Source: Clitoria ternatea
Lineage: Eukaryota; Streptophyta; Magnoliopsida; Fabales; Fabaceae
NCBI GenBank assembly: GCA_037962975.1
Contig: JAYKXN010000083.1
Span: 1 to 64,000, forward strand
Direction of reading: 5' to 3'
DNA length: 64,000 nt
Position numbers and translations under genes: made by a program. The notes under the pieces were generated by a model. The model had not been told where the DNA came from. It saw only the letters and a program-made list of their open reading frames with translations, and did no database searches. Shown one piece after another: positions 24,301 to 35,749 of this stretch. Each line of letters begins with the position of its first letter. Position 1 is the stretch's first letter.

Positions 24301-27300
24301 TTTCTTCCTTATTATTCAATGTAATTTTAAAAGTATACCAAGAATAATTGACAAGTTTAATATGTTTACCTAAAATAACTAAATTTCTTAAGAAACATAA
24401 AATAACATAATATGTTGATAGAAAAAGAAGTAGTGGCGAGACTTCTTTTCTTTTTAAAAGTTCTATACAATATTTATAAATACTTTTAATGTTGTTTCGG
24501 ATTCCATACAATAATAGTACATAATAATTTTCGTGCGTGCGTATGTGCGTCCATGCATGCGTATGCATTGATGAAGTCTTGGTGAGTTTTTTAGTCGTTT
24601 TATAACGTGAATATTATTATTTTTACAAACAACATTCTTAAATGGATTCAGTCATCTTTGATATCAATTATATGTTATTATTTTTATAAATATTATTCTT
24701 AATTAGATTCTCTCGCTTTTGCTATCAATTATCAATAGAAGATGATTAATTCACTTTTCCATTTATTGATAGTAAAGATCAATAGTAAAAGAATCAGACA
24801 AAAATAATAAATGAATTATATATTATTAATAATTATATTCTTTTATTTTTTAAGGTTTATTTAGTAAGAGAATCGCGTAAGCGATCACATCAAGTCTTAT
24901 TAGATCCATTTAATTTAAAAGATATTAATATTATTAAAAAATATAATATCATATTTTATTTTTCCTTAGTTTTTAATGTATTTTCTCTTATCCTTTTTAT
25001 GAGACGTGTTTTAGAATTTTTCTTGTTAATTTTATATGACTTCTTTCAATTTACAATGTGCATTGATTATTTTTTTCAACACATACCCTTATTAATTAGT
25101 CTTATTACTATTTATATCAGTGGAATATGAAATAATCATTGATCTTTCTTCTTTACTATTCAATGTAATTTTAAAAGTATACCAAGAATAATTGACAAGT
25201 TTAATATGTTTACCAAAAATGATTAAATTTCTTAATAAACATAAAATAACATAATATGTTGATAGAAAAAGAGGTAGTGGCGAGACTTCTTTTCTTTTTA
25301 AAAGTTCTATACAATATTTATAAATACTTTTAATGTTGTTTTAGATTCCACACAATAATAGTACATAATAATTTTCGTGCGTGCGTACGTGCGTCCATGC
25401 ATGCGTGTGCATTTATGAAGTCTTTGTGAGTTTTTTAGTCGTTTTATAACGTGAATATTATTATTTTTACAAATAGCATTCTTAAATGGATTCAGTCACC
25501 TTTGATATCAATTATATGTTATTACTTTTATAAATATTATTCTTAATTAGATTCTCTCACTTTTGCTATCAATTATCAATAGAAGATGATTAATTCCCTT
25601 TTTCATTTATTGATAGTAAAGATCGATGGTAAAAGAATCAGACAAAAATAAATAACAAATTATATATTATTAATAATTGTATTCCTTAATTTTTTAAGGT
25701 TTATTTAGTAAGAAAATCGCGTAAGGGATCACATCAAGTCTTATTTGATCCATTTGATTTAAAAGATATTAATATTATTAAAAAAGATAATATTTTATTT
25801 TATTTTTCCTTAGTTGTTAATGTATTTTTCTTATCCTTTTTATGAGACGTGTTTTATATATTATTTTTTTCAACACATACTCTTATTAATTAAGCTTGAT
25901 ACTATTTATATGAGTGGAATATAAAATAATCATTGATCTTTCTTCCTTATTATTCAATGTAATTTTAAAAGTATACCAAGAATAATTGACAAGTTTAATA
26001 TGTTGACCTAAAATAACTAAATTTCTTAAGAAACATAAAATAACATAATATGTTGATAGAAAAAGAAGTAGTGGCGAGACTTCTTTTCTTTTTAAAAGTT
26101 CTATAAAATATTTATAAATACTTTTAATGTTGTTTTAGATTCTACACAATAATACTACATAATAATTTTCGTGCGTGTGTATGTGCGTCCATGCATGCGT
26201 GTGCATTTATGAAGTCTTTGTGTGTTTTTTAGTCATTTTATAACGTGAATATTATTATTTTTACAAATAGCATTCTTAAATGGATTCAGTCACCTTTGAT
26301 ATCAATTATATGTTATTATTTTTATAAATATTAATTAGATTCTCTCACTTTTGCTATTAATTATCAATAGAAGATGATTAATTCCATTTTCCATTTATTG
26401 ATAGTAAAGATCGATAGTAAAAGAGTCAAACAAAAATAATTAACGAATTATAAATTATTAATTATCATATTGTTTTATTTTTTAAGGTTTATTTAGTAAG
26501 AAAATCACGTAAGGGATCACAACAAGTCTTATTTGATGCATTTAATTTAAAATATGTTTATTTTAATAAAAAATATAAATAATATATTTTATTTTTCTTA
26601 GTGTTTTATGTATTTTCTCTTATCCCTTTTGTGAGACGTGTTTTAGAATTTTTCTTGTTAATTTTGTATGACTTCTCTAAATTTACAATATGCATTAATT
26701 ATTTTTTTCAACACATACTCTTTCTAATTAATCTTGAAACTATTTATATCAGTGGAATATGAAATAATCATTGATCGTTCTTCCTTATTTTTCATTGTAA
26801 ATTTAAAAGTATACCAAGAATACTTGACAAATTTAATATGTTTACCTAAAATAACAAAATTTCTTAATAAACATAAAATAACATAATATGTTGATAGAAA
26901 AAGAAGTAGTGGCGAGACTTCTTTTCTTTTTAAAAGTTCTATACAATATTTATAAATACTTTTAATATTGTTTCAGATTCCGTACAATAATAGTACATAA
27001 TGTTTTTCATGCGTGCGTACGTGCGTCCATGCATGCGTATGCATTTATGAAGACTTTGTGAGTTTTTTAGTCGTTTTATAATGTGAATATTATTATATTT
27101 ACAAACAGCATTCTTAAATGGATTCAGTCACCTTTGATATTAATTATATGTTATTATTTTTATAAATATTATTCTTAATTAGATTCCCTCGCTTTTGCTA
27201 TCAATTATCAATAGAAGATGATTAATTCCCTTTTCCATTTATTGATAGTAAAGATCGATAGTAAAAGAGTCAAACAAAAATAATTAACGAATTATAAATT

Positions 27301-30300
27301 ATTAATTATCATATTGTTTAATTTTTAAGGTTTATTTAGTAAGAGAATCGCGTAAGCCATCATATCAAGTCTTATTTGATCCATTTAATTTTAAAGATAT
27401 TAATACTATTAAAAACTATAATATAATATTTTATTTTTCCTTAGTTTTTAATGTATGTTCTCTTATCCTTTTTATGAGATGTGTTTTAGAATCTTTCTTG
27501 TTAATTTTATATGACTTCTTTTAATTTATAATTTGCATTGGTTATTTTTTTCAACATATACTCTTATTAATTAGTATTAATACTATTTATATAAATGGAA
27601 TATGAAATAATCATTGATCTTTCTTCCTTATTATTCAATGTAATTTTAAAGTATACCAAGAAAAATTGAAAAGTTTAATATGTTTACCTAAAATAACTAA
27701 ATTTCTTAATAAACATAAAATAACATAATATGTTGATAGAAAAAGAAGAAGTGACGAGACGTCTTTTCTTTTTAAAAGTTCTATAGAATATTTATAAATA
27801 CTTTTAATGTTGTTTTAGATTTTATACATTAATAGTACATGATAATTTTCGTGCGTGCATACGTGCGGCCATGCATGCGTGTGCATTTATGAAGTCTTTT
27901 CGAGTTTTTTAGACGTTTTATAATGAGAATATTATTATTTTTACAAATAGCATTCTTAAATGGATTCAGTCATCCTTGATATCAATTATATGTTATTATT
28001 TTTATAAATATTATTCTTAATTAGATTCTCTCACTTTTGTTATCAATTATCAATAGAAGATGATTAATTCACTATTCCATCTATTGATAGTAAAGATCGA
28101 TAGTAAAAGAATCGGACAAAAATAATTAAAAAATTATATATTATTAATAATTATATTCTTTTATTTTTTAAGGTTTATTTAGTAAGAGAATCACGTAAGG
28201 GATCACATCAAGTCTTATTAGATCCATTTAATTTAACAGATATTAATATTATTAAAAAATATAATATTATATTTATTTTTCCTTAGTTTTTAATGTATTT
28301 TCTCTTATCCTTTTTATGAGACGTGTTTTAGAATTTTTCTTATTAATTTTATATGACTTCTTTCAATTTACAATGTGCATTGATTTTTTTTTCAACACAT
28401 ACCCTTATTAATTAGTCTTAATACTATTTATATCAGTAGAATATGAAATAATCATTGATCTTTCTTCCTTACTAATCAATGTAATTTTAAAAGTGTACCA
28501 AGAATAATTGACAAGTTTAATATGTTTACCAAAAATGACTAAATTTCTTAATAAACATAAAAGAACATAATATGTTGATAGAAAAGAGGTAGTGGCGAGA
28601 CTTTTTTTCTTTTTAAAAGTTCTATACAATATTTATAAATACATTTAATGTTGTTTCGGATTCCATACAATAATAGTACATAATAATTTTCGTGCGTGCG
28701 TATGTGCGTCCATGCATGCGTATGCATTTATGAAGTCTTTGTGAGTTTTTCGTCGTTTTATAATGTGAATATTATTATTTTTACAAACAGCATTCTTAAA
28801 TGGATTCACTCATCTTTGATTATATGTTATTATTTTTATAAATATTATTCTCAATTAGATCGCTTTTGCTATAAATCATCAATAGAAGATGATTAATTCC
28901 CTATTCCATTTAATGATAGTAAAGATCGATAGTAAAAGAATCTGACAAAAATAATTAACAAATTTTATATTATTAATAATTATATTCTTTTATTTTTTAA
29001 GGTTTTTTTAGTAAGAGAATCACGTAAGGGATCATATCAAGTCTTATTTGATCCATTTAATTTAAAATATATTTATTTTAATAAAAAATATAAATAATAT
29101 ATTTTATTTTTCCTTAATTTGTAATGTATTTTTCTCTTATCCTTTTTATGAGACGTGTTTTAGAATTTTTCTTGTTAATTTTATATGACTTCTTTCAATT
29201 TACAATGTGCATTGGTTATTTTATTCAATACGTACTCTTATTAATTAATCTTGATACTATTTATATCAGTGGAATATGAAATAACCATTGATCTTTCTTC
29301 CTTATTATTCAATGTAATTTTAAAAGTATACCAAGAATAATTGACAAGTTTAATATGTTTACCTAAAATAACTAAATTTCTTAAGAAACATAAAATAACA
29401 TAATATGTTGATAGAAAAAGAAGTAGTGGCGAGACTTCTATTCTTTCTAAAAGTTCTACAATATTTATAAATACTTTTAATGTTGTTTCGGATTCCATAC
29501 AATAATAGTACATAATAATTTTCGTGCGTGCGTATGTGCGTCCAGGCATGCGTATGCATTTATGAAGTCTTTGTGAGTTTTTTAGTCGTTTTATAACGTG
29601 AATATTATTATTTTTACAAACAGCATTCTTAAATAGATTCAGTCATCTTTGATATCAATTATATGTTATTATTTTTATAAATATTATTCTTAATTAGATT
29701 CTCTCACTTTTGCTATCAATTATCAATAGAAGATGATTAATTCTGTTTTCCATTTATTGATAGTAAAGATCAATAATAAAAGAATCTGACAAAAATAATT
29801 AACAAATTATATATATTTTAATAATTATATTCTCTTATTTTTTAAGGTTTATTTAGTAAGAAAAACATGTAAGGGATCACAACAAGTCTTATTTGATGCA
29901 TTTAATTTAAAATATATTTATTATAATAAAAATATAAATAATATATTTTATTTTTTTAGTTTTTAATGTATTTTCCCTTATCCCTTTTGTGAGACGTGTT
30001 TTGGAATTTTTATTGTTAATTTTATATGACTTCTTTCAATTTACAATGTGCATTGATTATTTTTTTCAACACATACCCTTATTAATTAGTCTTAACACTA
30101 TTTATATCAGTGCAATATGAAATAATCATTGATCTTTCTTCCTTACTATTCAATGTAATTTTAAAAGTATACCAAGAATAATTGACAAGTTTAATATTTT
30201 TACCAAAAATGACTAAATTTCTTAATAAACATAAAATAACATAATATGTTGATAGAAAAAGAGGTAGTGGCGAGACTTCTTTTCTTTTTAAAAGTTCTAT

Positions 30301-30590
30301 ACAATATTTATAAATACTTTTAATGTTGTTTTAGATTCCACACAATAATAGTACATAATAATTTTCGTGCGTGCGTATGTGCGTCCATGCATGCGTATGC
30401 TTTTATGAAGTCTTTGTGAGTTTTTTAGTCGTTTTATAACGTGAATATTATTATTTTTACAAATAGCATTCTTAAATGGATCTTTGATATCAATTATATG
30501 TTATTATTTTTATAAATATTATTCTTAATTAGATTCTCTCACTTTTGCTATCAATTATCAATAAAAGATGATTAATTCCCTTTTTCATTT
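15276..30590. repeat. Satellite family B, subfamily B2 (about 18 units)
   Basis: Landmark AGTCG (or a close variant) near 15381, 16225, 17069, 17914, 18759, 19581, 20424, 21266, 22110, 22955, 23748, 24592, 25437, 26231, 27069, 27911, 28750, 29584 and 30427, mostly 838-845 bp apart. B2 is marked by AATAGTACATAATAATTTT, TGTTGATAGAAAAAGAAGTA and GAGACGTGTTTTAG. Two units (ending near 23748 and 26231) are about 50 bp short through the same deletion after GTGTTTTATATAT. Minus-strand frames of 106 codons (21241-20921, 22930-22610, 24568-24248) recur at one unit position but are broken in most units. I regard the block as non-coding. Confidence 0.93.
25376..25412. repeat. CG-rich alternating purine/pyrimidine block in each B unit (example)
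   Basis: CGTGCGTGCGTACGTGCGT followed by CATGCATGCGTGTGCAT is strictly alternating purine-pyrimidine over about 37 bp apart from one break (TCC). It is the only CG-dense part of an otherwise AT-rich unit and recurs about every 836 bp. Such sequence favours Z-DNA and is a natural site for CG methylation. It contains CATGCATG, the core of the RY motif bound by plant B3-domain regulators. Any function is inferred. Confidence 0.75.
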
Positions 30591-33253
30591 ATTGATAGTA
30601 AAGATCGATAGTAAAAGAATGTGATAAAATTAATTAACAAATTATATATTATTAATTATTATATTCTTTTATTTTTTGATGTTTATTTAGTAAGAGAATC
30701 GTGTAAGGGGTCACATCAAGTCTTAATTGATGCATTTAATTTAAAATATATTAATATTAATTAAAAATATAAATAATATATTTATTTTTCCTTAATTTTT
30801 AATGTATTTTCTCTTATCCATTTTATGACATGTGTTTTAGAATTTTTCATGTTAATTTTTGTATGACTTCTTTCAATTTACGATGTACATTGATTATTTT
30901 TTTAAACACATACTCTTATTAATTAATCTTGATACTATTTATATCAATGGAATATGAAATAATTATTGATCTTTCTTCTTTATTATTCAATGTAATTTTA
31001 AAAGTATACCAAGAATAATTGACAAGTTTAATATATTTACCTAAATTAACTAAATTTGTTAATCAACATAAAATAACATAATATGATGATAGAAAAAGTA
31101 CTAGTGGCGAGACTTCTTTTCTTTTTAAAAGTTTTATACATTATTTATAAATAGTTTCAATGTTGTTTTGGATTCCATACAATGACACTACTTAATAATT
31201 TTCATGTGTGCGTACGTGCGTCCAAGCATATGTGTCCATTTATAAAGTCTTTGAGTTTTTTTAGTCGTTTTATGATGTGAATGAATCATTATTTGTACAA
31301 ATAGCATTCTTAAATGGATTCAGTTATCTTTGATATCAATGATATGTTATTATTTTTATAAATAACATTATTAATTAGAATTCTTTCACTTTTACTATCA
31401 ATTATCAATACAGGTTGATTAGTTCCCTTTTTAAATTTATTGATAGTAAAGATCGATAGTAAAGGAATCTGACAAATATAATTAACAAATTATATATTAT
31501 TATTAATTATATTGTTTTATTTTTAAGGTTTATTTAGTAAGAGAATCGCGTAAGGGTTCACATCGGGTTTTAATTGATGTATGTAATTTAAAATATATAA
31601 TATTAATTAAAAATATAAATAATATATTTTATGACATGTGTTTTAGAATTTTTCTTGTTAATTTTTATATAAATATAGAATATTAATTAAAAATATAAAT
31701 AATCATTGTTCTTTCATCCTATTATTCAACATAATTTTAAAACTATGTCAAGAATAATTGACAAGTTTAATATGTTTACCTAAAATAACTAAATTTCTTA
31801 CTCAACATAAAATAACATAATATGGTAATAGAAAAAGAACTAGTAGCGAGACTTCTTTTCTTTTTAAGAGATTTATACAATATTTATAAATACTTTCAAT
31901 GTTGTTCTAGATTCCATAGAATGAAACTACTTAATAGTTTTTATGCGTGTGTACGTGCGTCCATGCATGCGTGTGCATTTATGAAGTCTTTGTGAATTTT
32001 TTAGTCGTTTTATAACCAAAATGATCATTATTTTTACAAATAGCATTCTTAAATGAAGTTAGTCATCTTTGATATCAATTATATGTTATTATTTTATAAA
32101 TCTTATTCTTAATTAGACTTTCTCACATTTACTATCAATTATCAATAGAAGATGATGAATTCCTTTTTCCATTTATTGATAGTAAAGATCGATAGTAAAA
32201 GAATGTGACAAAATTAATTAACAAACTATATATTATTATTAATTATATTCTTTAATTTTTTAAGGTTTATTTAGTAAGAGAATCGTGTAAGGGATCACAC
32301 AAGTCTTAATTAATGCATTTAATTTAAAATGTATTAATATTAATTAAAAATATAAATAATATATTTTTCCTTAATTTTTAATGTATTGTCTCTTATCCTT
32401 TTTATGGCATGTGTTTTAGAATTTTTCATGTTAAAATTTTTATATGACTTCTTTCAATTTACAATGTGCATTGATTATTTTTTTAACACATACTCTTAAA
32501 AATTAATCTTTATACTACTTATATCAATGGAATACGAAATAATCATTGATCTTTCTTCTTTATTATTCAATGTAATTTTAAAAGTATGCCAAGAATAATT
32601 GACAAGTCTAATATATGTACCAAAAATAACTAAATTTCTTAATCAACATAAATTAAAAGAATACGGTGATAGAAAATGCACTAGTGGCGAGATTTCTTTT
32701 CTTTTTAAAAGTTTTATACAATATTTATAAATACTTTTAATGTTATTTTGGATTCCATACAATGAAACTACTTAATAATTTTCGTGCATGCGTATGTGCG
32801 TCCATCCATGCGTGTCCATTTATGAGGTCTTTGTAAGTTTTTTTAGTCATTTTATAACATTAGAATTCTCTCACTTTTACTATCAATTATCAATAGAAGT
32901 TCATTAATTCCCTTTTTCTATTTATTGATAGTAAAGATTGATAGTAAAAGAATGTGACAAAATTAATTAACAAATTATATATTATTAATAATTATATTCT
33001 TTTTTTAAGGTTTATTTTGAAAGAGAATTGTGTAAGCGATGACACCAAGTCTTAGTTGATGCATTTAATTTAAAATATATTAATGTTAATTAAAAATATA
33101 AATAATATATTTTATTTTTCCTTAATTTTTAATGTATTTTCTCTTATCCTTTTTATGACATGTGTTTTAGAATTTTTCATGTTAATTTTTATATGACTTT
33201 TTTCAATTTACAATGTGCATTGATTATTTTTTTCAACACATACCAGTTTTTTC
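30590..33253. repeat. Return of subfamily B1 inside the B array (about three diverged units)
   Basis: From about 30590 the B1 markers reappear: GAATGTGATAAAATTAATTA, GACATGTGTTTTAG, and ACTACTTAATAATTTT at about 31188 and 32769. Landmarks lie near 31263, 32003 and 32845. The 739-bp interval ending near 32003 has lost part of the unit and carries a duplicated ATATTAATTAAAAATATAAA (near 31607 and 31680). The block ends in CAACACATACC, where a foreign insert begins. Confidence 0.85.
31600..31710. repeat. Rearranged B1 unit with internal duplication and deletion
   Basis: The segment ATTAATTAAAAATATAAATA occurs twice about 74 bp apart, bracketing a shortened GACATGTGTTTTAGAATTTT stretch. The segments that normally follow, up to AATCATTGATCTTTC, are missing. 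Confidence 0.75.
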
Positions 33254-33342
33254 AACAGTGGAGAGTTTAGATGTGATGTGGCTTCTGTTCAGTATTTTTA
33301 AATAGAAAAATGGATGCAAATCAAAGTTGAAATTTCTTACTT
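33254..33342. other. 89-bp filler-like insert matching the captured VHA-a intron
   Basis: From AACAGTGGAGAG to TTTCTTACTT this stretch aligns without gaps to 4375-4463 inside the CACTA element, with 86 of 89 bases identical and in the same orientation. In the element that interval is almost exactly the intron between captured VHA-a exons 3 and 4, plus two exon bases. No other B unit contains it. About 115-130 bp of normal satellite, between CAACACATAC and GTAGTGGCGAGAC, are missing here, so the insert replaces lost sequence. Filler copied from an ectopic template during end-joining repair is the likely origin; the donor could be this element, another copy of it, or the parental gene. Confidence 0.9.
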
Positions 33343-33345
33343 TTA

Positions 33346-33405
33346 ATGATGTGGCGAGACTTCTTTTCTTTTTAAATGATGTGGCGAGACTTCTTTTCTT
33401 TTTAA
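33346..33405. repeat. Two tandem copies of a 30-bp segment next to the filler
   Basis: ATGATGTGGCGAGACTTCTT plus the next ten bases occurs at 33346-33375 and again at 33376-33405 without change. Normal units have a single GTGGCGAGACTTC segment. The duplication directly abuts the VHA-a intron-like insert and probably arose in the same repair event. It makes a spurious minus-strand frame with a doubled FKKKRSLATS. Confidence 0.9.
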
Positions 33406-35749
33406 AAGTTCTATACAATATTTATAAATACTTTTAATGTTGTTTTAGATTCCACAAAATAATAGTACATAATAATTTTCGTGCGTACGTACGTGCGTCC
33501 ATGCATGCGTGTGCTTTTATGAAGTCTTTGTGAGTTTTTTAGTCGTTTTATAACGTGAATATTATTATTTTTACAAATAGCATTCTTAAATGGATCTTTG
33601 ATATCAATTATATGTTATTATTTTTATAAATATTATTCTTAATTAGATTCTCTCACTTTTGCTATCAATTATCAATAGAAGATCATTAATTCCGTTTTCT
33701 ATTTATTGATAGTAAAGATCGATCATAAAAGAATCTGACAAAATTAATTAGCAAATTAGATATACTTTAATAATTATATTCATTTATTTCTTAAGGTTTA
33801 TTTATTAAGAAAATCACGTAAGGGATCACAACAAGTCTTATTTGATGCATTTAATTTAAAATATATTTATTTTAATAAAAAATATAAATAATATATTTTA
33901 TTTTTCTTAGTTTTTTATGTATTTTCTCTTATCCCTTTTGTGAGACGTGTTTTAGAATTTTTCTTGTTAATTTTATATGACTTCTTTCAATTTACAATGT
34001 GCATTGATTATTTTTTACAACACATACTCTTATTAATTAAGCTTGATACTATTTGTATTAGTGGAATATGAAATAATCATTGATCTTTCTTCCTTATTAT
34101 TCATTGTAATTTTAAAAGTATACCAAGAATAATTGACAAGTTTAATATGTTAACCTAAAATAACTAAATTTCTTAATAAACATAAAATAACATAATATGT
34201 TGATAGAAAAAGAAGTAGTGGCGAGACTTCTATTCTTTTTAAAAGTTCTATACAATATTTCTAAATACTTTTAATGTTGATCGGGTTCCATACAATAATA
34301 ATACATAATAATTTTCGTGCGTGCGTACGTGCGTCCATGCATGCATATGCTTTTATGAAGTCTTTGTGAGTTTTTTAGTCATTTTATAACGTAAATATTA
34401 TTATTTTTAGAAATAGCATTCTTAAATGGATCTTTGATATCAATTATATGTTATTATTTTTATAAATATTATTCTTAATTAGATTCTCTCACTTTTGCTA
34501 TCAATTATCAATAGAAGATCATTAATTCTGTTTTCCATTTATTGATAGTAAAGATCGATAATAAAAGAATCTGACAAAAATAATCAGCAAATTATATATA
34601 TTTTAATAATTATATTCTTTTATTTTTTAAGGTTTATTTATTAAGAAAATCACGTAAGGGATCACAACAAGTCTTATTTGATGCATTTAATTTAAAATAT
34701 ATTTATTATAATAAAAATATAAATAATATATTTTATTTTTCTTATTTTTTTATGTATTTTCTCTTATCCCTTTTGTGAGACGTGTTTTAGAATTTTTCTT
34801 GTTAATTTTATATGACTTCTTTCAATTTACAATGTACATTGATTATTTTTTACAACACATACTCTTATTAATTAAGCTTGATACTATTTGTATTAGTGGA
34901 ATATGAAATAATCATTGATCTTTCTTCCTTATTATTCATTGTAATTTTAAAAGTATACCAAGAATAATTGACAAGTTTAATATGTTAACCTAAAATAACT
35001 AAATTTCTTAATAAACATAAAATAACATAATATGTTGATAGAAAAAGAAGTAGTGGCGAGACTTCTATTCTTTTTAAAAGTTCTATACAATATTTATAAA
35101 TACTTTTAATGTTGATCGGGTTCCATACAATAATAGTACATAATAATTTTCGTGTGTGCGTACGTGCGTCCATGCATGCATATGCTTTTATAAAGTCTTT
35201 GTGAGTTTTTTAGTCATTTTATAACGTAAATATTATTATTTTTAGAAATAGCATTCTTAAATGGATCTTTGATATCAATTATATGTTATTATTTTTATAA
35301 ATATTATTCTTAATTAGATTCTCTCACTTTTGCTATCAATTATCAATAGAAGATCATTAATTCTCTTTTTCATTTATTGATAGTAAAGATCGATAATAAA
35401 AGAATCTGACAAAAATAATCAGCAAATTATATATATTTTAATAATTATATTCTTTTCTTTTTTAAGGTTTATTTATTAAGAAAATCGCGTAAGGGATCAC
35501 AACAAGTCTTATTTGATGCATTTAATTTAAAATATATTTATTATAATAAAAATATAAATAATATATTTTATTTTTCTTAGTTTTTTATGTATTTTCTCTT
35601 ATCCCTTTTGTGAGACGTGTTTTAGAATTTTTCTTGTTAATTTTATATGACTTCTTTCAATTTACAATGTGCATTGATTATTTTTTATAACACATACTCT
35701 TATTAATTAAGCTTGATACTATTTGTATTAGTGGAATATGAAATAATCA

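Noticed and set aside
20921..24568. Minus-strand frames of 83-106 codons recurring once per B2 unit, possibly a repeated gene family
   Set aside because: They sit at the same unit position but are shortened or broken in most units, have AT-driven composition, no recognisable domain and a start inside the CATGCATG block. They are explained by the satellite itself.
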